From positions 94,343,963 to 94,407,962 of the forward strand of contig CM048554.1 in NCBI GenBank assembly GCA_026413225.1: 64,000 nt of DNA, in the 5' to 3' direction. The stretch comes from Otis tarda. Its lineage: Eukaryota > Chordata > Aves > Otidiformes > Otididae. This document shows, one piece after another, positions 51,599-64,000 of this stretch (position 1 is its first letter; each line of letters starts with the position of its first letter). Made by a program: the position numbers and the translations under genes. The notes beneath the pieces were generated by a model. That model was not told the DNA's origin. It saw only the letters and a list, made by a program, of their open reading frames with translations, and did not search any database.

Positions 51599-53487
51599 AA
51601 AGGTGACTAAATATAGCAGAAGGCCTTATGGTCTCTGTATTATAAGAGCCAGCCCTGTGCAGCTTCCTCTGTGTGCCTGGCTTGGCTTTTCAAAACTCTT
51701 CAGAGCCACTTCTCTCTTGCCCTCTTACCCGACCAGGCACAGGAGCTTCATGTGTTTGGAATATACCCTCGACTTATGAGCTGTCCTTCTGAACTCAGTG
51801 CACATTGCACTGCCTTACAGTCACAGACAAAAATCCCAGACTGTTTCTGAAGCTTTGGGGCTCTAATTTTATATCTGATTAATGTACAATATAATCATAA
51901 AGCCTTCAAATAACAGCTCTGTACTTAGAACAGTGCCCCTCCCCTTTACTTTATGAGTCACTTTGGAACACAATTTTTAAAAAAAAATTACTTCAAGGAA
52001 GCTATCCAATTTCCATTATAGCAACAAGAAACATGAAATCAGTTTCAATGCAATCAACAAAGAGCACTGAACAGTTCTACTTTGTATAATAAAAATAAGT
52101 CTTGAATGTAATGCTGCATATTCTTACAGGGTATCACAAAATTAAAGAACTTATATTTAGTTTATTTAAGAGTCTGAAATATTAAAATATTAAATTCTTA
52201 ACCATTTAAATTACTCAGACTCAAGTATTGCTTCAGTTTGAGTTCTATATTTGATCAAATTCTGAACTCCTTATTTAGAATGAATTACACATATTTATTG
52301 CCCCGATAAGGGCAAACTGAGGCCTCTGAGAATCATGTTCTGAAAAAGCATCCAGATTTCCAGAAATAAATTTTAAAAGTTCATTTATGATCTCTAATTC
52401 CCAAGATAAACTTGAGAAAGTATGAGAGCATGCCAGAACTGCTAGCTCATATATCTTCAAGTGATGTTTTAAGTTGATTAGAACAAAGTCTGACTTCAAT
52501 TTTAAATAAAAGTAGTCAGTTCAAGAGTTTTTCTATTGCCATCATTTTTCTGCTTTCAATCACTGAAGCTAGATAAGTACCTCAGACAGTATTTCACTAT
52601 AGGATATTTCTCCTTTCACTTCAGTTTATAATGTAAACATGATATGGTTTAGGATCTTCTACAAAACTGATGTGCACCATTTCCATCCCTCTCCAAAAGT
52701 TTATGGAGCTAGAATATGCATGACAATGTTGTGTCTAATAAATAAATCATGATAAGTTAATTAGAGTGCAGTTATGTAGATTACACATGCACAAATCCAT
52801 AAGCCAATATGTGAAAGTGGTGCCTGTAAACCTTCTCTCTGTTTTCTTCAAGGTAGTTTGGAACATGCAGAGAATTCTGTCTGTCCAACTGCTAGCAATA
52901 TTCTAGCTTTGAAGAGAAACTTTGGGAATTCAGGAAGAGGTGGAGTCTTGTTTTGTTAATATTTAATTTCTAGTGACAACTTTATGCCAGGGAATGAAAT
53001 GAAAACCTGTAACGTCTGTTTTATGGAGGAGGAAATACTTAGCCTTGCATATCTGTACAATAAGGCTCCAAGGGGACAAGAATTACACAAGAATGCAACT
53101 GCACAATAATGATAATTAATAGCCAACATTTTTGTCCAAGACCTACTTTTATTCTTTTTCTTCTCTCTACAATATTATTGTCAAGAAAAAGGAACCAGAT
53201 AAGGAGGTTTATCTTCAAGGAAAGGGAGGAGAGCGGCTTACAATTGGTAACTAGGCAGGGAGGACTACTCCGTACAAGGAGCCACATCCTGACATTGAAA
53301 CTGAGGTAAAAGTTCATGCTAACTTCAGTGGGATCTTCGGTGTACAAAGTGATAGGACAACATGGGCCATGTTAAGTAACACAGCTGTAAAACTGTAATA
53401 ACTTGGCAATGGTAAAGACTTAGCAATGCTATCATTCACTGAATGAGATCCTGGAAAAACAACTGAAGAAATCTGCAAGAGAAATAG

Positions 53488-53520
53488 AAAAAAAAACCAA
53501 ACCAAACCAAACCAAAAAAC
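53488..53520. repeat. (AAACC)n simple repeat
   Basis: An A-run is followed by about four AAACC units and another A-run. Confidence 0.9.
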
Positions 53521-56500
53521 CTCTACAGTGAGCACAAATAAAACGTCCCCTGTTCAGCTCCTATAAAAGTTGGCAATGAATGTAACAGTCTAGCACAGAA
53601 AAGAAGTACGTATTTGTAGGAATGCAGACCAAAGTATCTGCTTAGGTCTTATCCCTATTTAACTTCTGGAGATCTCCCTTTAGAGATCGAAGACCAGATT
53701 CTCAATCCCCTCAAATCATGGACAGCACAGTGGGTGGACAAACCTCACCAAAGGAGCCCACCACAGCAGACAGAAAGGGACAGAATATAGGCTGAGTACA
53801 TACATGTGGCCTCATGGGATACGCCATTGATTGTGTTGAAAAGATTTATGTTAGAAGGCAATCTATTTTACATGTACCAGCTCCCCAGGTAAACAACATC
53901 CAAAATAATTAGAATGATGCACTATGTGTCACCCTGATAGTCCTGCACTGGCAAGAGGATGGGTATGGCAATGAGCAAAAGGAGGTGTAGGAATAGCACA
54001 AGTCAAAGTGAGATATAAGAACAGTCTACTCCTGTGGCATCACACTGGCAGGAAAATATAACATCCTTACAGGTGGCCTAATATGCATGGAATTTTCCTG
54101 ACTCTGCCAGGCCACCTTTGAGGTTGGAAGGTGGTACCCTTCTACCTACTTCATGGAGAAGCAAACTAAAATAACATATCCAGTCTTTAGAGCTTGTATC
54201 TGTCATGGACCAGGCAAGTCCCTTGGAGTTAGGTGCCTGAAGGAGCTTGAGGAACATGAAGCAGAAGTGTCTCAAACATTAACATGTAGCTTGGGGGAAA
54301 AAAGGTCAGTAAGCTGGAGATAGGCTCAGGTGCATTTAAAACTTAGAAAATGTATTACAGTGAGTAAGGATGGCTATGAAAAGAGATGAAACATGATGCA
54401 CAGGCAAGCACAAGAGGGTTGTAAAAAATCTTGAAGATGAAGTCAGGAGTGGAAACTTGTAAATTCCTTTATAAGAAGGAAACCATAAAGGGAAGTGCTG
54501 GGAAGGGAAAAGATGCTGGTTGTAAAACTATATAAAGAAAAAGTAAGCATGCTGACAGGTATTAAAAAAAAATATCGTCAAAACTTAGACTAAGCTTTAG
54601 TGAAGGGAATACATGAAAAAAACAGGTTTAAAAAGCGCTACAGTAGAACAAATGAGCTTTTAAAAGAACTTGCATACCATTGAAAATATCTGTAGGAATT
54701 AACATTTTAATACTTAACAGTTAATATTTTGGCAAGTATCAGGAGATAAAAGCTATTAAGAATTATTAAACTTGAGATGGTAGAAGAAAACTGTGTTTGG
54801 AGGTGACAGAAGATCAAGTTTCATAAGCTAGCAATTTAAAGAGCATTAGCTGACATGTAGCTATCAGAAGCCTCTTATTACAGAAGGGCTCAAATCCTGT
54901 CATGCAACTCTGCAGGTACAACATTTTTAAACACCTGATACATCACAACAAGCATCCACAGGCACATGGTGGAGATCTGGTTCATAAATTTAATAGCTCA
55001 GAGCAACTGCTCAAGAACATACTCTGAAGAAAAGCAAAGCTTTTATTGTGACCTCTTAGCAAATTAAAACAAAAGACAACAAAAATCCAAGAAGTGGATT
55101 AGTGAAGTTAAAGATGTTATTCCTGTTACTTCCTCCAGAACCTTATGGTCAATGCCAAAAGAATAAAATATTAAACAAGTAAGTATATTTTTGGTATTCT
55201 GAAAGTTGCTTCAAAACAGAGCTGATAGTTTTTGAGGCAGAAGGCTAGACAGCTGCCTTATGTACTCGTCAGTAGTGTTACTGAAATAGGTTCTGAGCAC
55301 AGCAGCCTTTCCTTCTCAACACAAATGCTAACGATAATAAGGCAGGTCTAATTAAGGCACAAAAATTATTTCATTATAGACCTTTATGGACTTGTTTCTG
55401 TGTTCTATACACAAACTGCTCTCATCCATTTTTTTTTTCATCACTATGAATTCCAGCAAACACATGACCTTTATGGAATAAATACTAGTAGACAGGAAGA
55501 ACGTATATGTAGTTTAGTGATAAGAGCCAAGTAAAGACAGAGACAAAGCCTAAATTAGGTAAGCAGAAATACCTAGTGTAATGTAAGAATAGGTAATTTT
55601 TTTTTTAACCATTTGAATATGTGAGCTTTTATAATGATAAAACTTGCTACTTTAAAAAGACCCTGCTATCACATGCATGATTTGGCTAAGCAATTTGGAA
55701 ACAATATGTTTATAAACAGAAAGGTATAGTTCTACTGAAACAAAATCAACACTTAAACCTTTTTACAAGTGAAGTGGTAGGCAATTCCCACTGCAGAGGC
55801 TTGACCTAATTCTTCAACACAGTCCTCACCAGGATAAAGCTGCCATGCCGATGAATTATATAAACAATGATTCCTCTGTAAAGCTCACAAGTAGAGCAGC
55901 ATAGAATCACACAAATCAATAGTCAGGTAAAAAGCTAACATGGATTTCCAAATTCCTGACATAACACAACGTGTGATCACAGTAAGGAGCTGCAGCCTGA
56001 CTGACTTGAAGAGCATTCCCGCAAGCCACCCAAACACTGCTCGTGGGATGGATGGTACTGCTGTGGCCACGTTCATGCAAGAATGTTCCAGCATCCCAGA
56101 CAGGATGCATCAGGGTGCAGTTCAATTAGGTCTTAAATTCATCTGCTTATCTGGAGGTATTACCAGACAACAAGTTCTGCCATGCAGGGCATGATTGTCA
56201 CTGTGATCCTTCTACCGTATTTTGAGAATATTGTCCTCTTCTGCCTGTTTGTATCATATTGAGGGGAAATGAGTGGCTTCCTCTTATGTAAGAATGGACT
56301 ATTATCCTCAGCAAGCAAAGGAGCTGAAATATAAATATCTTCCCCACAGTCAAGATGACTACAGAGTTGGTTTCCCAAAGATCTTCAAGCCAGTTTACTT
56401 GCTGTGACTGTCCTGCTGCCCTACCTTGAAGCCCAAACAGGAGGCCAAGGAAAAGAGAGATCTTAAAATAAGAATTTGATGGTTTCTTCTTGTCCATAAG

Positions 56501-59475
56501 ACTGCTGATCACCACCCACATTGAAACCCACAGAGCTTGCAGACACACCTCACTGTTACAAACTTTTGCCGGAATAGGAAAAAAGGCACAGGAAAATCAC
56601 AGATGGATGACTAATTTCTTGTTTTATTATCGTTCAGCGAGGGAAAATAGACTAGCACTTATCTAAAATACTTATATCTTCAGCATTTCCAAACATGACC
56701 CGATCTCATTCACATCCTTACTGAAGTAAGTCGAGATGGCAAGTTGAAAGATTTGTACCCTATGTTTGGCCTCTTAGTGCTACTGCAGTAATCATACTAT
56801 TTTGCTTGGGACTGCAAAGTGGAATACGCCATGATTTTGCTTTCAAGCCTGCTGCCAACTGATCTACTTCTGTGGAAAAGGAGACAGCATTTAGCAGAAT
56901 TATATCAGTCTGCCAGGAAACACGATCAGCTACATTTTCATGGTAATTTATTACTGAAGTAAACAGAAAATATGTTCCTCAATGATCTCATTACGCTTTG
57001 AGTTTGGTCATTTTTGTAGCTCTGTCTGGTAACTTGAAATTTGTTTTGCTTCAGAGACAATCATTTCAAAGGGAGACTGGAAGAGCAATTTCACAGAAGT
57101 TCACACTTTATGAACCTAGTACTTTTAATAGACACGGGTTTATTTTCTAAGCAAAAAAAAAGTATAATTTATAAACCTGAGGAGTAATTTGAAATTTCTC
57201 TTTACATTGATGTCTATTGCATATAAGACTATTCTAAAATAATTCTAATGAAGGACACATAAATCACATTCATGTTAATTTAGCAGAATGTGAATTTTTG
57301 AAAAACAAGTTTTCTCTGAGGCTGACATCAATCTTCATTTTTGCCTTCAGTATCAGTATTACTGCACAAAGAAGATAAAAATGAGAGACTGAAACTGCTA
57401 AATTATCTTTTATTTTACTAAAAGAGTAATCTTAATAGAATCTGCTTCCATACTTAAAGAGCGTTTTTTAAAGAAAAGAATATTTGCAAGTTATACTGTG
57501 AGAGTTAGATCGTTATATCTCATGCAAAACAACTGAACAGTTCAATATTTTCAATAAATTAATACATGTCTTTAAAAAGCTCAAGCAGACAAAATTCGGA
57601 TTTCTCTTAGAGGCATGCACATGAAAAGAAGAGATTTAGAATGAAAATATAATTTTCTGTCTATACTTTCTTTAGTTAACTAGAATTGCTCTCCTTTACT
57701 TTATGCCATTGTATGAAAAGAAAGAGAGGATATTAGTTAAGATCTTTACTCATGAAGGAGTGCGTCGCCTTCTTGAGTAATACAAGTTAGTCAGATGACT
57801 TATTTTTCCACTGGGAAACAAGAAAGGAATCATGTGCAGAAGTCAAGATAAGCAAAATCTGGCACATGATTTTTCAGGAAGAATCATCCTAAACACTGCT
57901 GTCCATTACACAGCAAGAACGCTTGGATACCGTATGCCTCCTCTTCGGAGTTCCATATAAATGCCAAATAACTACGCTATGATTGAAGTACTGTATCAAA
58001 TGAATGTGTGAAATTTCTAGGCAACATTGTCAAATGTGAGTTGCAATCTTAGCTTTACACAAATAACTGCCAAAGCTCCAAGGGGAAAGTTGCGTAATCT
58101 GTTGCTGATGTTTGTTTAGGGAAGGGAGAGCCAAAAGTGATGGCAGAGCTTGCCTGGGCCTGACTCTGCAGCTTCCTCCTGTAGCCACCTCCACACTGCA
58201 TTTGTGCACCAGCTTCCTTCGGCTCAATTTAACCAGACTTAGGAGCCAACATTCCAACTATCTGTTTAGTAAGCAAGTCTTGGGGACTTCTGTCTATGAC
58301 CAACTTAAGCCTCGGCTTCTGTGTAAACACTTGGTGCCATCTGGATGACTATTTTACAACTCCTGAAAGGGATAGGCTCACAGGAACGTACGGATGGACG
58401 CTCATTTTCCTCAGGAACTAAAAGCAGTGTATCGAGTGTCAAGAGGAATAGTTATCATATATTTCACAAGAGATGTCTGTGCTACCTTCCCTCACCTGTC
58501 ACTCTTCTGACACAGCACACACAGGCTTAAGCTGGGGATACCAGAGTGAGTGTGCTCAAGAGCCAGCTGTGCCCCTGAAGAAAACAGTCCCCAGCTTCTG
58601 CCACTAAATTCCACATTTTGACAAAACCACACAACAGAGCAGTATAATCCCTCCTGTTGATTCTCTGAAGGGTGCTTGAGTACAGTACAGTTTATCAGGG
58701 GACTTAAACTTTTAAAGACTAAACATATCCCTACATAAACTGGGTATAATTAGGGAGACAAGTTCAAAAAATACTCCCAGCATGCATTGTAAGACACTTG
58801 AAAAGTACTAAAGAAAAGAGACATCTAGTACATACAAAGCAATTCTGAAAGTTAACACAGCAGAGAAATTAAAGACAGAATAATGAAAGGATGAGAATCA
58901 ATCATGACTTTGGACTACTCTCATAAAAATACCACCATAACTGAGAAGACAAAGCAAATACAGATATCTTGACTTGTGTAGTGTTAACTGACTCCATGGA
59001 AACATAAAAAATTTAATTCCTTACTAAAAGTGCTCTGATACGCACATATACGTCAAAGTTAGTGATCCAAGCAACTAAAATGCATTTGTATGAATAATGC
59101 AAAAATCAAACAAATATACTTAGAACTACTGAGATTACTAATTTAAATAGAAGCCCATATTTTTTTTTTGCAGCTTAGCGTATTTTTCACTACAATGATG
59201 TTGCTTTTTTATCCCTCTAATTCATCATGCAAGAACGATTAAATTGTATAAAAAAGACTTTCTGTACCTGCCTTAAAGAAATGTACAGAAACACATGTGC
59301 TGCAATTCTAATCCTAACTCTATTAACTGCAGAAACATACAGTCAGGCACACACTTAATTTCTTTCTGAATTCCCTGCTATTGCTGCAAGTGAGAAGTTT
59401 TGTTCAATGTGCAAGCTTTCCGATTTTGGTAGAGATTTTCTTTTAACAGATGTCAAACGAGAGTATTGAGAGCTC

Positions 59476-59498
59476 TTTGTTTGTTTGTTTGTTTTTTT
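59476..59498. repeat. (TTTG)n simple repeat
   Basis: Four TTTG units are followed by a T-run on the plus strand. Confidence 0.9.
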
Positions 59499-62378
59499 CC
59501 CAGAGCAATGCACTTTCTGATCTATGAAATTTCGATTTCAAACAGATAAAATAATTTTTGCATCTTAAAAAGTAGTGGTATTATTTCCCTTGTTTTGCAG
59601 TTTGGGATACGCTCGTTCACCTGATAGGTTGTTACGGCTGTTGGGTATTTATGAATTCTGCCACATATACTGGCTCTGAGTATCCTCCATTCCTCCATAG
59701 AGAGACTATAATGGCTATACTTGTCAGTTGAACACTTTTTAAAAGATTGCTTTTTCCTCATGTACAAATAGCTTAATTCTCTTCTGTATTTTTTATGTTG
59801 GAGGGCAAAGCACACTTACTATGCTTCTGAGCAGCAAGGGATTTACTGCGTCTCAGGGATGTTCGAACCTATTTAGACACAGGGTCACTGACACCTTTTA
59901 GACTTTCACAGGGTACCAATAGCACAGACAAATGAAAAAACAAGAGCTCCTACTACTTGCTGTTATATGCTTCTGTAAATTACCAATGGACAATTCTCTG
60001 TGGACCGAAGGATCACCAACCAGCTGTTTGGGAATGACCTCAGTGAAGCAGCTTTAGCCTTTTGCCACCTTCATGCTCCTCAAACTAAGGAAGGGACCAC
60101 GGTGCAGGTCAGCATGTGCGTAGGACACTTGGACTCTGCACAATGCTGCTAATGCTCTAGTTTATACTGAGACCAGCCTATACGGCAGACTGTTTCCAGT
60201 TTAATTCACTGGTGTATGATTCCTACGGCAACACACAGGAATGGAAGAGCTGCACAGGGCAGCAGAGCTCTGTAATGCTACCATTTCCTATCTGTCTCTA
60301 TGCAATTGCACTGGGGCAGAAGGTCGATGACCCAGGCCCAGCCTTCCAGTTTCAGCTAAAACAAATCCTTTAACTATTCCCTCCCTCACTGCCCAAATGC
60401 ATTTTGGAGTTAGCTCTAACAATGCGTCATTATTTTCACTCCTCTTCGCTCCTCACCCCAAACATAATAATTCATTTTGCATTTCAACAGAAAGAAATAA
60501 ATCATTTTCACATTAGGAAAGTCTAAAAATCATTATAAGTAGAGAGTAAATTTACAACATTATGCATGAGTCCCAAATGAATGGAACATTTTAAAAGTCT
60601 CTTTTAACAGGGTTCATAACTGAAACACTGATGTCACATTTTGGCTGTAACAGCATGAACAGCCCTGACATAGTAAGTTCTCATCTCACTCAGTGACACG
60701 TGAACCTTAATATTATCTGACCTACTACTTATTCACAGCAAGATACGACATCTTCCTTTCATGATTATATACCATAAAAGTAATGGCCACACAGAAGTTA
60801 CACAAATAAAACAACTCTGAAGACTGGATTTTCCCTGAGCCACCACCATTCATATCATTCATCTTCTTTTAGTCCTTGCCAACAGAAACGCATGACTATT
60901 TACAGTGGTGGAGAGAGAAAGACTTCCTGCTGTGCTGTATATTCCTGCAGTGTTGTAATCTGTCTTCAAGCTGCTAAACCAATTCACACTTACTGTTGTC
61001 TCTTCTCTCAGTTAGCAGCTACACAAAAATGCTTCAGTATGTCAGTAACATCCCTCTGAAGACTTGTGTCTCCTTTCCTAAAATTTAAATGTTTCCTTTT
61101 AAAATGTGTGAAGACGACCATCAATGGCTGTATCAATGCAGAGATATCTTGCTATGCCTGAATCAACGGAACTGAAATGTTTGCACAGCACTTTATAATC
61201 AAAGAAACGTAATTCTTTGACAGTTGATTTTATCAACACTTACGCTACAGAAGGAGTAAGTTCAGTCAATTTGAAAGCAGCTTCTCACTTTCGATATCAT
61301 ACTACTGACCTCTGAGCATAAGTCTTAGGAAAGCTAGGGGTCCGCAAGTGCAACTGAAGACAATGAATGCATTCAAAACAGGCCTAACACAACCAGGTGC
61401 TGCTATAAGAATAGATGTAGTCATTTTTCCATCATTTACACAAGTAGTGCTCAAAAGGACCATCCTATGGTCCTATAACACACAAAAAATAGGTATGCTC
61501 AATTCTTTTTCCTGTGTCTTATCTTCAGATCACTTCAGTGATCCCTTCAAGGCCTGTAAGAATCTATCTGAAGCAAAATCTACTCCAATCCATCTACTGT
61601 AGTAACAATCCTAAAATCAAGGTTATTTAATAAAAATATTTAACTGTTAAGTGTTTCAACATACATTTTGATTGTATATTCAAGAGCTGAAAGGCATAAT
61701 TGACCTTGTTTACCTCTAGCAAGACATGAATTGTAACAAGAAGACACTGATCATCATGTCTGACCTCATATTCTTTTTTGCAGGTAAATTACAGGAAAGT
61801 CAATAAATGAATTAGTGATCAAATATGCAACTTTCTGAGTCTGATACACAGAGTTTTTCTACAAAGAAAGAAAGGAATATCTCTGCTTTTTTTTTTCTCT
61901 GAGAATTGTAGAAACTGTAAAAAATCATAAAGTATTGAAATATTGTTCTTCATAAGGATCTAGTAAGGGATTTTCCATCATTATAATGTTACATTCCTTT
62001 TTGCTTTCCAGTCTGTGTTTGTTATGCATATACAATCTTTTTATCTTACATACTGACCAGATAGACATCAAGATCCTGACACATAACTCTACAAGTGTTT
62101 GAAAGGACAAACTCTAAACAATTTTCTACTCTGTGTGAAAACAATTTTTCAACCTCTTTTTCTGCATAGAGGATGCTTCACACTGAAGCATATATTATTC
62201 TCAAATATGATTAGACATGTCCAGTCACTGAAACTTAAATGGACTATAATTGAGAAAATATTGAAATTATTTTAATTATCAGTAGCAGCATTATCATGCA
62301 ATGCAAGGAACCAGAAGCATACAAGACAATGGTCTATGCCTTTGTGGTACCAACAAATTGAGTGAGTGCAGGCATGCG

Positions 62379-62499
62379 AGTGTGTGTGTATGTGATTAAC
62401 AGTGAATATCAAGCTGGACTGGATGACAAGTAGGTGAAATGACCTGGAAGCCACAGGAATAAAAAAAAAAAAAAAGTGTGTATGTGTGTCTGTGTGTAT
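62379..62499. repeat. GT-rich repeat with a 15-base A-run
   Basis: Short imperfect GT tracts lie at 62379-62394 and 62476-62499, the second directly after an A-run at 62461-62475. Open frames on both strands here are products of the repeat. Confidence 0.88.
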
Positions 62500-63443
62500 A
62501 CACAAGCATGTTTTTGTGCGAGTGTCTGAGTGAGCAGGTCTGCACCAGCAACTGGACTGGGGCTGTAAGCTTCAGGGGGTTGAAAGTCCAGGTGCTAGTA
62601 ACTGGAGAGACGAGGAGCAGGGGCATCTACTGGTTAGGCTGTGTGTCAGCTCAGCTACTAGAGGGATGAACGCTGTACATACACATATATTTCCCAGTAC
62701 CAGACCATCATCAATCAGCCAGAGAGGGTAACAGGATGAGGCTGTTGGTGCTGTTTCTGCTTGTGGGAGTGCTGAGTGTGTCCATCTGTGTAGACCTGTG
62801 TGGCCAGACCTGTCTGTATGTGTTGTATGTGTGCTTGTCTGCCTATCAGGAATGCATGCTTAGCCTTGCTACCAGTTGGACGTGATGGCAAGGAGCTGTA
62901 GCAGCCTTGCATCTGGCTGCTGGACACATCCTCACATCCTTAACTTTCTGAAAATAGGGTCTTGTGTGTCAACTTCGAACATATGCAGGCTATATATATA
63001 ATACTGTGTCTTACATATGCCATTGCACTCATAACTGAGTACTTAATAAATAACCTGACAACAGAATATTTACAATGCCTTAAAAAGCATTAATTAGTTT
63101 TGCAAGATTTTACAGAAAAGTGTTTTTCACTACAAATAATAATAGAATTATTTAACTTTAACCAGCCTATACTATCTATACACAAAAGAAAAAGAAAAAA
63201 CAAAACCAACAGTATTCTTGTTGGTATTTGGTGGGAAACAAGATGTTTTAAATATGCTTGTTTTCTTCATATTTATAAATTTCCCTTTTCCCTGCTTCAC
63301 AATTCATATAGAAAATTTAGAAACATTCTAAATAGACTTGGCTCTTCAATTTGATAATGAAAGTATTTACATTGCAAATAAGTTAAAACCCCTAACATTT
63401 CTTAGTGATTTCCTTTCATCTGTTTTTGTTTACAGATACTTAC

Positions 63444-63479
63444 GCTCAAGGCAGTTGGTCCTGGAGGTCCAGCATCTCC
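63444..63479 (-). CDS. COL19A1: COL19A1 window exon 1 (36 bp)
   Basis: This is the most 5' exon in the window and encodes GDAGPPGPTALS. The acceptor is taaccag and the donor AGC|gtaagt. The last triplet, ALS, lacks Gly; human has GDTGPPGPPALP by memory, with the same Gly-to-Ala position. So this interruption is conserved between bird and human. Upstream exons lie beyond 64000. Confidence 0.93.
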
Positions 63480-64000
63480 CTGGTTAAAAAAGGAGAGTAA
63501 ATAAATCAGCAACCTCCTCAGTTATACATTTTTAATCTCTAGGCATTTTAGAGGATACGCACCACTGCAGAAGTAAATTCAGTATAATCATCAAACATGC
63601 TCTGATTATGAAAATATATGAGTAAAGCAATACTGTTTTTCAGTAATGGTGTAGATGTACACAGTTCATCACAGGTTAAATGGAAAAAAAATTGCAGGCC
63701 TCTGCAGAAGTGATCACAAGCTTAAAAAAAGCGATCCTTCAAAACATATTTGCATATTTTAAATTACAAGCTGCAGCTCACATGCACAAGGTGAGCACTA
63801 AAATCAGTGTGACATTCACATATGTAAAGGCTTCTGACTGTGTAAAATGTTCACAGAATTAGGTCGCTGAGGTATGAATTGTGCTGCGAGAGCTTCAGGT
63901 TCAGTCCATGGGAGCAAATCAGAGCACGCAGAGAGTAATTCAGAACATCGAATTTAGGCTCCTGCTCTGAATTCCTTTCAAATTTTGTTGTGATAAAGAG
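63480..64000 (-). other. COL19A1: COL19A1 intron upstream of window exon 1 (partial)
   Basis: There are 521 bp of intron up to the window edge. No exon, repeat or RNA gene is recognised. Confidence 0.8.

Larger units (their letters stand above)
51172..63443 (-). other. COL19A1: Intron between window exons 1 and 2
   Basis: This is 12.3 kb of intron. It contains a G-run tract at 51570-51598, an A/C repeat at 53488-53520, a TTTG repeat at 59476-59498, and GT-rich repeats with an A-run at 62379-62499. Open frames, including 116 codons at 56198-56548 on the minus strand, carry no recognisable motif. No transposon family was identified. Confidence 0.72.
3121..63479 (-). other. COL19A1: COL19A1 gene, internal part (20 exons)
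   Basis: This is the span of the recognised part of the type XIX collagen alpha-1 gene. Type XIX is a secreted FACIT collagen of basement-membrane zones, with an N-terminal thrombospondin-like domain and several triple-helical domains split by short interruptions; only the middle of the helical region lies here. Twenty phase-0 exons total 349 codons with no stop and no cysteine. The peptide follows my memory of human COL19A1 exon by exon, including the position of helix interruptions and the IALPL segment. Other collagens considered (COL9A1, COL21A1, COL25A1, fibrillar types) lack this combination. Transcription runs from high to low coordinates. The 5' exons lie beyond 64000 and the 3' exons before position 1. 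Confidence 0.93.

Noticed and set aside
56198..56548. Minus-strand 116-codon open frame as a possible endogenous viral remnant
   Set aside because: No recognisable motif, no paired terminal repeats nearby and no homology I can name.
59850..59945. GGTTCGAA-like motif on the minus strand as a tRNA B box
   Set aside because: There is no matching A box and no acceptor-stem pairing at the right spacing.
62272..62669. Overlapping open frames on both strands rich in His, Thr and Val/Cys
   Set aside because: They come from the GT-rich simple repeats and the A-run.

Overview
The window is vertebrate nuclear DNA, most likely from a bird. The main reason is a set of CR1 LINE copies, one ending in the short ATTCTATG tandem repeat that is characteristic of avian CR1 3' ends. 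The DNA is AT-rich, has large introns and carries no prokaryote-like gene layout. The species cannot be fixed from the sequence.

The window holds one gene on the minus strand: the middle part of COL19A1, the alpha-1 chain of type XIX collagen, a FACIT-family extracellular matrix protein. I find 20 short exons, numbered here 1 to 20 in transcript order, so window exon 1 is at 63444-63479 and window exon 20 at 3121-3174. Every exon is flanked by AG acceptor and GT donor dinucleotides, starts in phase 0 and has a length divisible by three (36, 42, 45, 54, 63, 78 or 90 bp). Together they make 1047 bp, or 349 codons, mostly Gly-X-Y triplets. Assignment to COL19A1 rests on several stretches that agree with my recollection of the human protein, at matching places: GPQGPPGKEGQR, GRRGKxGxPGKPGPPGPP, GDPGGIxGPPG, PGIGI, GPRGxPGLPGTPGTPG, GRDGKPGLPGPPGDP followed by IALPLxGDxGAxLK, and GPPGIPGREGPK followed by GSKGERG.

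Layout in transcript order: exons 1 to 4 are separated by introns of 12.3, 15.1 and 9.9 kb. Exons 4 and 5 encode a non-collagenous linker. Exons 5 to 17 are a denser stretch with introns of 88 bp to 4.5 kb. Exon 18 encodes the IALPL non-collagenous segment. Exons 19 and 20 begin the next collagenous domain. Both the start and the 3' end of the gene lie outside the window.

The introns hold four CR1 pieces: 1460-1720, about 43063-44560 (old, minus strand, with recognisable reverse-transcriptase remains), 47637-48136 and 49814-50132. They also hold several simple repeats, a perfect 38-bp AT-rich palindrome just upstream of exon 10, a purine tract of G-runs upstream of exon 2, and a possible degraded retrocopy near 34285-34656. 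I found no RNA gene, CRISPR array or new defence-type system. Most of the window is ordinary intron. The most interesting gene-level point is that a cysteine-containing segment I remember from the human protein, between exons 18 and 19, has no visible counterpart here.
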